A stretch of 16,240 bases of DNA from JBDKGD01 sp964513095 (GCA_964513095.1 CAZELH010000016.1:1-16240), one strand, 5' to 3'; shown: positions 4,982-12,668, numbered from the stretch's first letter. A program made the numbers and translations. The notes: generated by a model not told the origin, from the letters alone.

Positions 4982-7300
4982 ATGTCTCACACTACAACAA
5001 AACAACCACTTGCTCAGACTGCTCTCGTTTCTTCTATCCAAAAACGAGACGGAACGATTGTTCCGTTTGTATTATCAAAAATAACGACTGCTATTGGAAA
5101 GGCGATGATCGCAAGTGGCGAAGGATCTTTGCATGAGGCGGAAATTGTGGCCAATAAGGTGTATGCGGATGCGGTCCGTATTCAAAAAAAATATAAAAAT
5201 TTTATTCCAACCGTTGAAGGAATTCAGGATACTGTTGAGAAAGAATTAATTTTAAGCGAGTACGTGAAAACGGCAAAATCCTATATTTTATATCGAAAAC
5301 AGCGAGCACAACTTCGAGCGGATGGAGTGCGCGTGCCTGCCAAGGTAAAAAAACTATCACAAGAAAGTAAAAAGTTTTTTAAAAATTCTTTAGGAGAATT
5401 TGTGTATTATCGCACGTATTCCCGTTGGATTGATCGCGAAGGGCGACGTGAAACATGGATTGAAACTGTTGATCGGTATATGGCTTTTATGAAAAGTTAT
5501 ATGGCGCAAAAATTAACCGATGCCGAGTACGCTGATATTCGAATGGGAATATTAAAACAAGAGGCAATGCCTTCGATGCGATTGTTGCAATTTGCAGGAC
5601 CTGCGGCTCGACGGACAAATGTGTGCGCGTATAACTGTTCTTATATTGCACCTGAGAAATTTCAAGATTTGGCGGAAATTATGTACATCTCTATGTGTGG
5701 TACGGGTGTGGGATTTTCTGTTGAAAGTAATAATGTACAAAAATTTCCTCAAATTGCGTTTCAAGGTGGCGAGACTCTTCCCATGCACCGTGTACCCGAT
5801 AGCAAAGAGGGATGGGCGGATGCGTTGGCGTTGGGAATGAAAACGTGGGCGAGTGGAAAAGATATTAGTTTTGATTTTTCTGGGCTTCGTCCTGCTGGTG
5901 CTCGGTTGAAAACAATGGGGGGTAAAGCATCGGGATCTGAACCATTAAAACGACTCCTCGCTTTTACCCGTGAAAAAATGTTGAGTAGACAAGGTCGCCG
6001 TCTGCGCAATATTGATGTGCATGACATTGTTTGTATGATTGGTGATTGTGTAGTTGCGGGGGGTGTTCGTCGAAGCGCGATGATTTCATTGTCTGATCTT
6101 GATGATGCTGATGTTCGTGATGCGAAAAAGGGGCAGTTTTATATCAATGAACCGCAACGAATGCTTTCAAATAATTCCGCGGTGTATGGAAAGCGTCCGA
6201 CAAACGAGGAATTTTTAGAAGAGTGGGTGGCGTTGATGAAGTCGGGATCGGGGGAGCGGGGCATTTTTAATCGCGGTTCTTTGGCTTCAACGCTTCCCGA
6301 ACGACGCATTGCGATACTCAAAAAATATTCTGGATATTTTGATCCCGCAGGGGGTTCTTTGGTTGGCGCTATTGGCACCAATCCGTGCGGAGAGATTATT
6401 TTACAATCAAAGCAGTTTTGTAATTTATCCGAAGTGGTTGCGCGCGCTGATGATACCGAGGAATCGTTGACGGCCAAAATTCGATTAGCGACTATCTTGG
6501 GGACATATCAGGCGAGTCTCACCTATTTTCCTTATTTGTCAAAAGAATGGAAAGAGCATTGTGAGGCAGAGCGATTACTCGGCGTTTCTATAACGGGACA
6601 GTGGGATTGCCCTCTTGTTGGGCATCCGGATGTCTTGGCGCGATTAAAGCAGGTTGCTATTGATACCAATATTGAATATGCCAAGCGTTTTGGTGTGAAT
6701 CCTTCAACGTGTATTACCTGCGTAAAGCCGTCGGGAACACTGTCTCAGATGGTCGATTGTTCATCAGGAATGCATCCAAGACATAGTCCGTATTACATTC
6801 GTCGCATTCGAATATCCGCTACTGATTCGTTGTTTAAAATGTTGAAGGATCAAGGCGTGCCGTATCATCCCGAGGTTGGTCAGTCTGCTGATAGTGCCAC
6901 CACCTATGTGCTTGAATTTCCGGTAAAGGCGCCAGAGGGGTCGGTGTACAAAGATAATCTTTCCGCGCTTGATCAATTGGAGCATTGGAAGTTGGTCAAA
7001 ACGCATTATACCGAGCATAATCCGTCTGTTACTGTTTCTGTTGGCGAGGATGAGTGGATTGGGGTCGCAAATTGGGTGTATGCGAATTGGGATATTGTTG
7101 GAGGACTTTCTTTTTTGCCTCGCGACAATCATGTGTATCAATTAGCGCCATATGAAGCTATTGATGAGGCGCGATACAATGAACTTGCTGGACGATTGGC
7201 GCACATTGATTACTCAAAAATTATTACGTATGAGAAGGCAGATGAGCTCGATGTAAAAAAAGAACTAGCGTGTACCGCCGGTGTGTGTGATATTTTCTAG
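4982..7300 (+). CDS. nrdJ: Adenosylcobalamin-dependent ribonucleoside-triphosphate reductase (class II, monomeric)
   Basis: The enzyme reduces NTPs to dNTPs by a thiyl radical generated from adenosylcobalamin. An N-terminal ATP-cone (about 16-108, starting IQKRDGTIVPF) is followed by the monomeric RTPR catalytic barrel (EFVYYRTYSRW, GRRETWIETVDRY). The redox pair is Cys215 (NVCAYN) and Cys480 (QFCNLSE). The radical cysteine is Cys469 in NPCGEI. The shuttle pair is Cys764 and Cys769 near the C-terminus (ACTAGVCDIF). The spacings 469/480 (11) and 764/769 (5) match Lactobacillus leichmannii 408/419 and 731/736. I chose ATG 4982 (772 aa) over the in-frame ATG at 4925, whose extra residues are only pyrD sequence read in another frame. 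No cobalamin riboswitch fits in the 19-nt gap. The stop overlaps glpK by 4 bp. Confidence 0.95.
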   Translation: MSHTTTKQPLAQTALVSSIQKRDGTIVPFVLSKITTAIGKAMIASGEGSLHEAEIVANKVYADAVRIQKKYKNFIPTVEGIQDTVEKELILSEYVKTAKSYILYRKQRAQLRADGVRVPAKVKKLSQESKKFFKNSLGEFVYYRTYSRWIDREGRRETWIETVDRYMAFMKSYMAQKLTDAEYADIRMGILKQEAMPSMRLLQFAGPAARRTNVCAYNCSYIAPEKFQDLAEIMYISMCGTGVGFSVESNNVQKFPQIAFQGGETLPMHRVPDSKEGWADALALGMKTWASGKDISFDFSGLRPAGARLKTMGGKASGSEPLKRLLAFTREKMLSRQGRRLRNIDVHDIVCMIGDCVVAGGVRRSAMISLSDLDDADVRDAKKGQFYINEPQRMLSNNSAVYGKRPTNEEFLEEWVALMKSGSGERGIFNRGSLASTLPERRIAILKKYSGYFDPAGGSLVGAIGTNPCGEIILQSKQFCNLSEVVARADDTEESLTAKIRLATILGTYQASLTYFPYLSKEWKEHCEAERLLGVSITGQWDCPLVGHPDVLARLKQVAIDTNIEYAKRFGVNPSTCITCVKPSGTLSQMVDCSSGMHPRHSPYYIRRIRISATDSLFKMLKDQGVPYHPEVGQSADSATTYVLEFPVKAPEGSVYKDNLSALDQLEHWKLVKTHYTEHNPSVTVSVGEDEWIGVANWVYANWDIVGGLSFLPRDNHVYQLAPYEAIDEARYNELAGRLAHIDYSKIITYEKADELDVKKELACTAGVCDIF

Positions 7301-8472
7301 TTTTTGATTTGTGTTTGCGCGAGTCGTGCTACTCCCAATGCAGTGCCATCGTATATCTTTTGTTTTTTTACTGGTACTCCTGATGCGGTTTGTTGAATTT
7401 CCATTGTTTTTTCATATTGCGTGACACCGCCATCAATAATTATTTCTTTGGGGACGAGGGGGAGGGTGTTTGTGTAGTTTGCTACTTCGCGAGCTATTTT
7501 GGTAACTACTTTTTCGAGTGACTGTTTTCTGTCGAGTGCATTTTGCACGTTTTTTCCGCTGTCGTTTATTTTTGCTTCAACGGCATAGAGTGGACGTTTG
7601 GTGGAAGAGGCGGCAAGAGTGGTAAAAAATCGATCGTGAATGCCAAATACGGGACCGGTAATTTGGGCCACAAAGGCACCGGTTCCGTAGGTTATTTTTG
7701 TGGTACCCTTTTTTGTTCCCGCAGCATACAAACTTGCTTGTTGGTCGCCACAGACTGCACGTACGGGAAGTGATATTCCCAGCATTTCTTTTTTTGTCAT
7801 GCCAAACGAGCTGGCTGATGGGTGAACAGCAGGAAGCATATTTTTTGGTATTTGAAATAATTTTAATAACTCATCATCCCAGCGTACTGTTTTTATATTA
7901 TAGAGGAGTGTGCGAGAGGCGTTTGTGTAGTCTGTTGTGTGTGTTTTGCCCCCCAAGAAATTCCACAGAATCCATGTGTCGACGGTACCACAGAGGAGTT
8001 CTCCAGCTTCTGCTTTTTGTCGTGCATTCGTGACATTTTCCAGTATCCATCGTATTTTCGTTGCAGAAAAATAAGGATCTATGGTGCACCCTGTTTTTTG
8101 ACGTACTATTTCTTCGTATTTTTTTAATTTTTTACACTCTGCTGTGGTGCGCGCATCTTCCCACACGATTGCGGGGTAGAGAGGGGTTCCGGTTTTTTTA
8201 TCCCATACAATGATTGTTTCTCGTTGATTGGTGAGTGCGAGGGACGCCAGCGTTGTTTTTGAAACACCACTCATTTCCACTGCTTTGTTCAGCGCTTTTT
8301 TTGATGTGTCTAGCAGTTCTTGTGGATCTTGCTCTACTTTTTTCCCCGGCAAGATCGTTTTGTTTATTCGATAGTATGATTTTGCGAGCGGTTCAAGTTT
8401 TTCATTAAAGACAAATCCTTTAATGCCGGTTGTGCCAATATCAAGAACGAGGATGTTAGTTTTTTTCGCCAT
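7297..8472 (-). CDS. glpK: Glycerol kinase-like FGGY kinase, shortened
   Basis: It phosphorylates glycerol to glycerol-3-phosphate with ATP, if substrate specificity is kept. The N-terminal FGGY domain is close to GlpK: DIGTTGIKG (11-19), TNQRET (81-86), VWEDART (103-109), IDPYFSATK (131-139), GTVDTWILWN (162-171), DYTNASRT (181-188) and GDQQASLYA (242-250). Residues corresponding to the glycerol ligands Arg, Glu, Trp, Tyr and Asp (R84, E85, W104, Y134, D243) are present. At 391 aa it is about 100 shorter than normal: after AVEAKI (297-302) the segment containing the GLGAPYWDP motif is replaced by a short helix, and the chain rejoins at IIDGG (345-349). I chose ATG 8472 because it begins the fold; the 14 extra upstream codons lie within gpsA. 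It overlaps gpsA by 17 nt, so the two are cotranscribed. Confidence 0.82.
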   Translation of the reverse strand: MAKKTNILVLDIGTTGIKGFVFNEKLEPLAKSYYRINKTILPGKKVEQDPQELLDTSKKALNKAVEMSGVSKTTLASLALTNQRETIIVWDKKTGTPLYPAIVWEDARTTAECKKLKKYEEIVRQKTGCTIDPYFSATKIRWILENVTNARQKAEAGELLCGTVDTWILWNFLGGKTHTTDYTNASRTLLYNIKTVRWDDELLKLFQIPKNMLPAVHPSASSFGMTKKEMLGISLPVRAVCGDQQASLYAAGTKKGTTKITYGTGAFVAQITGPVFGIHDRFFTTLAASSTKRPLYAVEAKINDSGKNVQNALDRKQSLEKVVTKIAREVANYTNTLPLVPKEIIIDGGVTQYEKTMEIQQTASGVPVKKQKIYDGTALGVARLAQTQIKN

Positions 8473-9349
8473 TGAAAAACAATTGAAAGAGTTCTTTTGC
8501 CGGTTTGCATTCAATGCCTACGGCGTTTATGAGAGATAGAAGAGGGAGGTGCGTTCCTTTTTCGTCGATCCGCTTTAGGAGTGGGGGAAGCGACATGAGA
8601 CCTTCTCCCGGTAATTTACAGCTCCCGTTGCGAACTATTTCATCTCCGACTTGTCTGTTTCGTGAAAATTCGCTGTATCCCGTGGCGATGAGGTCTGCAA
8701 CTCCCGCAGTGGTTAAAATCGTGTGCGTGTCTACGGCCAACACTTCACCAATGAGTGCCATCTCGTTTATTGCTTGGGATACCAACCACCCTTTTTCGTT
8801 GCCGCTTAATTCGAGTCCATCGGCGATACCGAGTGCCACCGCATAGATATTTTTTAGTGTGCCTGCTATGGCGACATCAAAGGGTTTGTTTGAAAGCTCT
8901 GCTTTAAATTGAGGTGAGGAAAATAGATTTTGGAGGGTGCGGCGGGTGGTGTCGTTGGTCGTCGCGATAACGCCAATGGCGGATTTCCCTTCCGATATTT
9001 CTTCGGCGAGCATTGGTCCGCTTATTATCGCGTATTCATGATCGGGAAACTTTTCGGCAAACAACTCCGGCATGGTTTTTCCAGTTTTCCCTTCAATGCC
9101 TTTGGCAAACGAGACGAGGATGCACTGTTTTGGAAGATATGGTGTTACCTCCTCGATTGCTTTTTCTATGACCCATGAGGGGATACAGAAAAAGACTGCG
9201 TTGGCGATTGGCAGTATTTCGGCCAATGATTTTTGATTGGCTACTTTAGAAGCGTCAGCATCCCAGAGGGTGATGTGGACGTCTTTTTTTGAAAGAAGGG
9301 TGGCGATTGCCTGACCTAATTCTCCAGCACCAATGATAACGATATTCAT
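8456..9349 (-). CDS. gpsA: Glycerol-3-phosphate dehydrogenase, NAD(P)-dependent
   Basis: GpsA reduces dihydroxyacetone phosphate to sn-glycerol-3-phosphate, the phospholipid backbone precursor. The Rossmann motif is GAGELG (7-12), followed by FAKGIEGKTG (81-90), SGPMLAEE (110-117), GTLKN with the conserved Lys166, GIADGLELSGNEK (174-186) and AGVADLIATGYSEFSRNR (215-232). At 297 aa it is about 35 shorter than typical, mainly because the loop between the first Rossmann units (usually with a RENPxYLPG-type segment) is collapsed to about ten residues around 31-50. The promoter TGATATACT lies 13 nt upstream, giving a leader of about six bases and no good Shine-Dalgarno. The downstream glpK overlaps it by 17 nt, forming a two-gene glycerol-3-phosphate operon. 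Confidence 0.92.
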   Translation of the reverse strand: MNIVIIGAGELGQAIATLLSKKDVHITLWDADASKVANQKSLAEILPIANAVFFCIPSWVIEKAIEEVTPYLPKQCILVSFAKGIEGKTGKTMPELFAEKFPDHEYAIISGPMLAEEISEGKSAIGVIATTNDTTRRTLQNLFSSPQFKAELSNKPFDVAIAGTLKNIYAVALGIADGLELSGNEKGWLVSQAINEMALIGEVLAVDTHTILTTAGVADLIATGYSEFSRNRQVGDEIVRNGSCKLPGEGLMSLPPLLKRIDEKGTHLPLLSLINAVGIECKPAKELFQLFFNGEKN

Positions 9350-9362
9350 ACTCTTTTTTCTT

Positions 9363-9371
9363 AGTATATCA
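9363..9371 (-). promoter_or_regulatory. Extended -10 promoter of gpsA-glpK
   Basis: TGATATACT on the minus strand is identical to the element in front of the gene at 10281. A weak TGAAAA is 17 bp upstream (9386-9391). The start site is expected near 9356, about six bases from the ATG. Confidence 0.65.
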
Positions 9372-9406
9372 GAATTTTTGAGTTATTTTCAGCTGTGTTT
9401 TTGTGA

Positions 9407-9913
9407 TTATTCGTTTTTGGTTTGGCCATATTCGAATGAGCGATCCAGATATTCACTCATTGGGTAGGTGCAGATGCCGTTTTGGTGAGGGAGGATAAAT
9501 TTTGCAATACCAACGTCGTACATCATTTTTGTGCATATGGTGCAGTATAATTGTATTTTTTCGCCCATCACTCGCTGTTCGCCATCTGGATAAAAGCGAG
9601 CGAAGTAGAGTTTTGATCCTTTTATCTGATTGGGGTGATGACGGAGCGCATCCATAACTGCCCGCTGTTCGGCGTGCACGCAACAGGTTTTATCGGTGAC
9701 TTTTTCGTCATAACTGTTTTTCTTGATGTCGCACCTTCGTTCTTTTTCGTCATTTCCGGCAGGGGAGTTAAACCCTCTTCCGATTATTTTGTCATCCTTT
9801 ACAATGAGAGCACCACATTTTGCGCGTTGACATGTTGCTTGATGCGCGAGTTTTTTTGCTTCATCAATGTATTGTTCGGCTGTTTCTTTTTCTTTGTCGC
9901 GGATAAATTCCAT
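9407..9913 (-). CDS. dCMP/cytidine deaminase family protein (ComEB-like)
   Basis: This is a zinc-dependent deaminase of the dCMP deaminase type, expected to convert dCMP to dUMP for thymidylate synthesis. The catalytic motif is CVHAEQRAV (78-86), with His80 as zinc ligand and Glu82 as proton shuttle. The second motif is YCTIC (123-127), supplying Cys124 and Cys127; the usual proline before the first cysteine is replaced by tyrosine. An insertion (50-78) carries Cys61, Cys77 and Cys78, which could form a structural metal site as in other dCMP deaminases (inference). The exact substrate cannot be proved from motifs. The ATG lies only 30 bp downstream of tRNA-Arg on the same strand with no evident promoter between, suggesting a shared transcript. 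No terminator is visible after it. Confidence 0.82.
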   Translation of the reverse strand: MEFIRDKEKETAEQYIDEAKKLAHQATCQRAKCGALIVKDDKIIGRGFNSPAGNDEKERRCDIKKNSYDEKVTDKTCCVHAEQRAVMDALRHHPNQIKGSKLYFARFYPDGEQRVMGEKIQLYCTICTKMMYDVGIAKFILPHQNGICTYPMSEYLDRSFEYGQTKNE

Positions 9914-9943
9914 TGGTACCGTTGATTTATTTCTGTTGGATTG

Positions 9944-10015
9944 TGCCCTCGCGAGGAATCGAACCTCGATTTACTCCTTAGAAGGGAGTCGTTCTATCCG
10001 TTGAACTACAAGGGC
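9944..10015 (-). tRNA. tRNA-Arg (UCU)
   Basis: A 72-nt cloverleaf is read on the minus strand. The acceptor is GCCCTTG/CGAGGGC with one wobble pair, the anticodon stem ACTCC/GGAGT with loop CTTCTAA (anticodon TCT), the T arm CGAGG-TTCGATT-CCTCG, and the discriminator A. CCA is not encoded. The dCMP-deaminase-like gene starts 30 bp downstream. Confidence 0.95.
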
Positions 10016-10111
10016 TTTTATAGGGTGCCTTTTTTGTCCGCACCTACCACAGGTTGATTGTATTCTAAAAATACCATAGATTAAAGACTGCAACGAAGAA
10101 ATCCGCTTCCG

Positions 10112-10167
10112 CTCGCCTTAACGGGTTTTACCACGCCGAAGTCGAGCTTCAGCGAGACGAAGGCGGG
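10112..10167 (+). repeat. Hairpin-forming element abutting tRNA-Pro
   Basis: CTCGCCTT (10112-10119) can pair with AAGGCGGG (10160-10167, one G-U), enclosing a GAAG/CTTC stem-loop and a CGCC arm. The right arm runs into the first four bases of tRNA-Pro (10164). The GC-rich, triplet-like composition differs from the flanks and resembles interspersed intergenic elements seen in CPR genomes (recalled, not searched). Confidence 0.4.
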
Positions 10168-10234
10168 GTGTCGTATACCGGTAGTACGCCTGCTTTGGGA
10201 GCAGGTAGACAGGGTTCAATTCCCTGCACCCCGA
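10164..10234 (+). tRNA. tRNA-Pro (UGG)
   Basis: A 71-nt cloverleaf starts at C10164, with acceptor CGGGGTG/CACCCCG (C1-G72, typical of bacterial tRNA-Pro). The D stem is GTAT/GTAC, the anticodon stem CCTGC/GCAGG with loop TTTGGGA (anticodon TGG), the T arm CAGGG-TTCAATT-CCCTG, and the discriminator A. CAT follows, so CCA is not encoded. Confidence 0.95.
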
Positions 10235-10246
10235 CATTGAGAAGCA

Positions 10247-10274
10247 TTGATGGCATCTTTAATGCTGATATACT
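10247..10274 (+). promoter_or_regulatory. Promoter of the gene at 10281 (leaderless)
   Basis: TGATATACT (10266-10274) is the same extended -10 as in front of gpsA. TTGATG (10247-10252) is a fair -35 at 16 bp spacing. The hexamer ends six bases before ATG, so the transcript should begin at the start codon. Confidence 0.7.
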
Positions 10275-10280
10275 GTTTTT

Positions 10281-11228
10281 ATGAGTATTGAAAAAGGTAA
10301 TCTTTCAAATGAAAAAAGCGACGTTTCAACGAGTGAGTTAAGCGCGGATTCTCAAGGGCGTATTGAAGGGGCACAAAAAGAAATAAAAGAGGTGGCGAAA
10401 GAGGTTGAGTCTTCAAAGCAGGAAGATGGTGGTTTTGACGATCTTATGAAGCAAGAAAAATCTTTTCTTCTTGATAAAAATGAACGAGACGCGCTTGCGG
10501 AGAATCTTAAATCTCATCGAAATTCACTTGCATCTTTGCGTTCTGACTTGGGTATTGCAGGATCTGATGCTGGTGTTTTTGAAAGCGCGGAGGAGAAGCG
10601 TTTTGCTGATAAAAATGGCGATATCGCAAAAAAGGAAGCTGAATTGCGCAGGCTCGAGTTAGAGTATCTCGGTGTGCCAATCAATGGTGAACGTTTCAAT
10701 CCTCGAACTGTTGAAGAGGCGTTTGCTTCTGAGCGAGAATTTCTTCCTCCACCGAAAGATGCAAAAGAACTCGAACAACAATTCGAACAGCATCTTAAGG
10801 AGCTTCGCGAGGCGTATGTTGCGGATTGGGTTGATGAATGTAAGGGTGCCGTTGTTTCTTACATGGAAAAATTAGATGGCCCTGCATGGGTCAATTGGGA
10901 TCAAGCACGCAAACTGGTTCCTGCAAAAATTGAATTAGCGTTGTGGAACCATGCTCAAGAACATGGATTTTTAGACGGAGAGGCGCCTCCCCGCAGTCTT
11001 TCTATTATGTGGAGTTTTGATGTTAGTGGTTTTGAAGATGCGCAGGGTGGTTCACATGACTACCTTACGGGTGTTGGTGTCGAGGTTGGTGAGGATGTAT
11101 GGTTTAAAATACAAGAAAAGAAGGGAATTGATACGAGCGAGCTTGTTGATGAAACTACCCAAAAGAATATTGAGCGAGGTCGTGAGACTGGTGTTGTGAC
11201 AGATACCCAAACCACACAGAGTTCTTAA
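10281..11228 (+). CDS. Acidic coiled-coil protein of unknown function, 315 aa
   Basis: The family was not recognised. The first 60 residues are polar, Ser/Glu/Lys-rich and probably disordered. Residues about 60-130 and 155-180 are heptad-like and rich in Leu, Glu, Lys and Arg (KEAELRRLELEYLG, KELEQQFEQHLKELREAYV), consistent with coiled coils. A more folded-looking part (180-275) contains WVNWDQARKLVP and SIMWSFDVSGF. The C-terminal 40 residues are again polar and Thr-rich. No signal peptide or membrane helix is present, so it is probably cytoplasmic. It has its own extended -10 promoter six bases from the ATG and no Shine-Dalgarno. It ends 18 bp from the convergent pyruvate kinase gene with no terminator between. 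Confidence 0.75.
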   Translation: MSIEKGNLSNEKSDVSTSELSADSQGRIEGAQKEIKEVAKEVESSKQEDGGFDDLMKQEKSFLLDKNERDALAENLKSHRNSLASLRSDLGIAGSDAGVFESAEEKRFADKNGDIAKKEAELRRLELEYLGVPINGERFNPRTVEEAFASEREFLPPPKDAKELEQQFEQHLKELREAYVADWVDECKGAVVSYMEKLDGPAWVNWDQARKLVPAKIELALWNHAQEHGFLDGEAPPRSLSIMWSFDVSGFEDAQGGSHDYLTGVGVEVGEDVWFKIQEKKGIDTSELVDETTQKNIERGRETGVVTDTQTTQSS

Positions 11229-11246
11229 ATCAGTTGGAGCGGAGGG

Positions 11247-12668
11247 TTATATTTTCTGCACCAACACTAAATTGGTGTCGGCGTTTCCTCCAAATGGGAT
11301 GCCAGCGGCAATAACATACGCATCTCCTTTTTCAAGTCGTACCGCTTTTTGTGATTTCGCGATTGTGCGTGCTTGCGCAACGAGATCGTCTAGATTTTTT
11401 AATGGGGTGTTTACGAGTGCTGATACTCCCCATGTGAAGCAGAGTTTACGAAGCGTTTGTGGGTTAAATGAGGCGGCTATGACTTCTTGCATTGGTCGGT
11501 GGGAGGCAATACGACGAGCGGTGGCGCCAGAGGCGGTGAAGGCAATGATGAGCTTGGCGTTGACGCAATCGGCTAGCGCTACGGCTTCGTAGGCGACCGC
11601 ATCTTCCACTTTGTCTGTTATCGGGCATTCATGGGTGTCAGTATGCTCTTGTGATGCGTGGGCTATTTCCGTCATCACTCGAACGGTTTCAACGGGGTAT
11701 TTTCCTGATGCGGTTTCTCCTGAAAGCATCACGGCGTCTGTGCCGTCAAAAATTGCATTCGCCACGTCGGTGACTTCGGCGCGCGTGGGCATGATATTTT
11801 TTGTCATCGATTCGAGCATCTGCGTCGCAGTAATTACTGGCACGGAAGCGGTGCGACTTTCGGCGATGATGAGTTTTTGTACGTGGGGGAGTTGGGGAAG
11901 GGGGATGGAAAGACCTAAGTCTCCTCGAGCAACCATGACCGCGTCCGATACTTTTATAATTTGCGTAATATCTTCAACTGCCTTTTCTGTTTCTATCTTT
12001 GCAACAACGAGTGGCGCATTTTTCTTTGGAAGGAGTGATTTTACGTATTCAATATCCGCGTGATTTTGAATAAATGAAATAGCGACCGCATCCGCGTTGT
12101 TTTTAATGAGAATTTTAAGATCGGCTTTGTCTTTTTCGGTGAATACAAACGCAGGGAGCGCGATACCTTGTGCGGCAAAGCCCATGCGCGATCTAATGGG
12201 GCCACCGGCAACCACTTGTGCTTCAATTCCTGACGATGTTGTTTTTGTGACTTCCAATTTTGCTTCACTGTCTCCCATGTAGACCTGCGCGCCCACTTTC
12301 AATGAATCGAGAAGTTCAGGGAAACTGACTGAAATATGATTTGCGTTTCCGGTAATCGGTTTTTTGGTGATGGTGACTGTTTCGCCGTCTTTTAATACCG
12401 TGCCTGCTTCGACTTCGCCGAGGCGGATTTTTGGTCCTTGGAGATCGCCCATGATGGCGAGTGGGGTTTTTAGTTCTTTTTCAATATCACGAATGACTTC
12501 TATGATTTTTTTTACATCTGGTTCTTTTGCGTGCGACATATTGATGCGAAAGACGTTCGCACCTTCTTGAGCCAGTTTTTTTATCGTTGATTTTTCATAT
12601 GAAGCAAGTCCGAGAGTGGCGACGATGCGGACTCGTTTTGTTTGTGATTTGTGATTTTGAGTAGTCAT
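11247..12668 (-). CDS. pyk: Pyruvate kinase
   Basis: It transfers phosphate from phosphoenolpyruvate to ADP in the last glycolytic step. Numbered from the ATG at 12668 (473 aa), the metal- and K+-binding motifs FRINMSH (40-46) and GDLQGPKIR (74-82) are present. Catalytic Lys is in AKIETEKAVED, Mg2+ site residues are in ARGDLG, and the long signature ATQMLESM...PTRAEVTDVANA is intact. The C-terminal domain (FTASGATARRIASHRP, ending in GGNADTNLVLVQK) is complete. The usual TIGPAS near the N-terminus reads TLGLAS. The longer start at 12680 is a TTG and would lie upstream of the predicted transcription start (about 12676), so I prefer the ATG. Confidence 0.95.
   Translation of the reverse strand: MTTQNHKSQTKRVRIVATLGLASYEKSTIKKLAQEGANVFRINMSHAKEPDVKKIIEVIRDIEKELKTPLAIMGDLQGPKIRLGEVEAGTVLKDGETVTITKKPITGNANHISVSFPELLDSLKVGAQVYMGDSEAKLEVTKTTSSGIEAQVVAGGPIRSRMGFAAQGIALPAFVFTEKDKADLKILIKNNADAVAISFIQNHADIEYVKSLLPKKNAPLVVAKIETEKAVEDITQIIKVSDAVMVARGDLGLSIPLPQLPHVQKLIIAESRTASVPVITATQMLESMTKNIMPTRAEVTDVANAIFDGTDAVMLSGETASGKYPVETVRVMTEIAHASQEHTDTHECPITDKVEDAVAYEAVALADCVNAKLIIAFTASGATARRIASHRPMQEVIAASFNPQTLRKLCFTWGVSALVNTPLKNLDDLVAQARTIAKSQKAVRLEKGDAYVIAAGIPFGGNADTNLVLVQKI

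Noticed and set aside
10016..10021. TATAAA directly before tRNA-Arg as its -10 box
   Set aside because: It touches the mature 5' end, so transcription would start inside the tRNA. A TAGAAT at 10062-10067 is a better but unproved candidate.
11272..12570. Several plus-strand frames of 60-150 residues opposite pyk
   Set aside because: They are antisense shadows of a well-supported enzyme gene, with low-complexity Ser/Ala-rich translations and no start signals.
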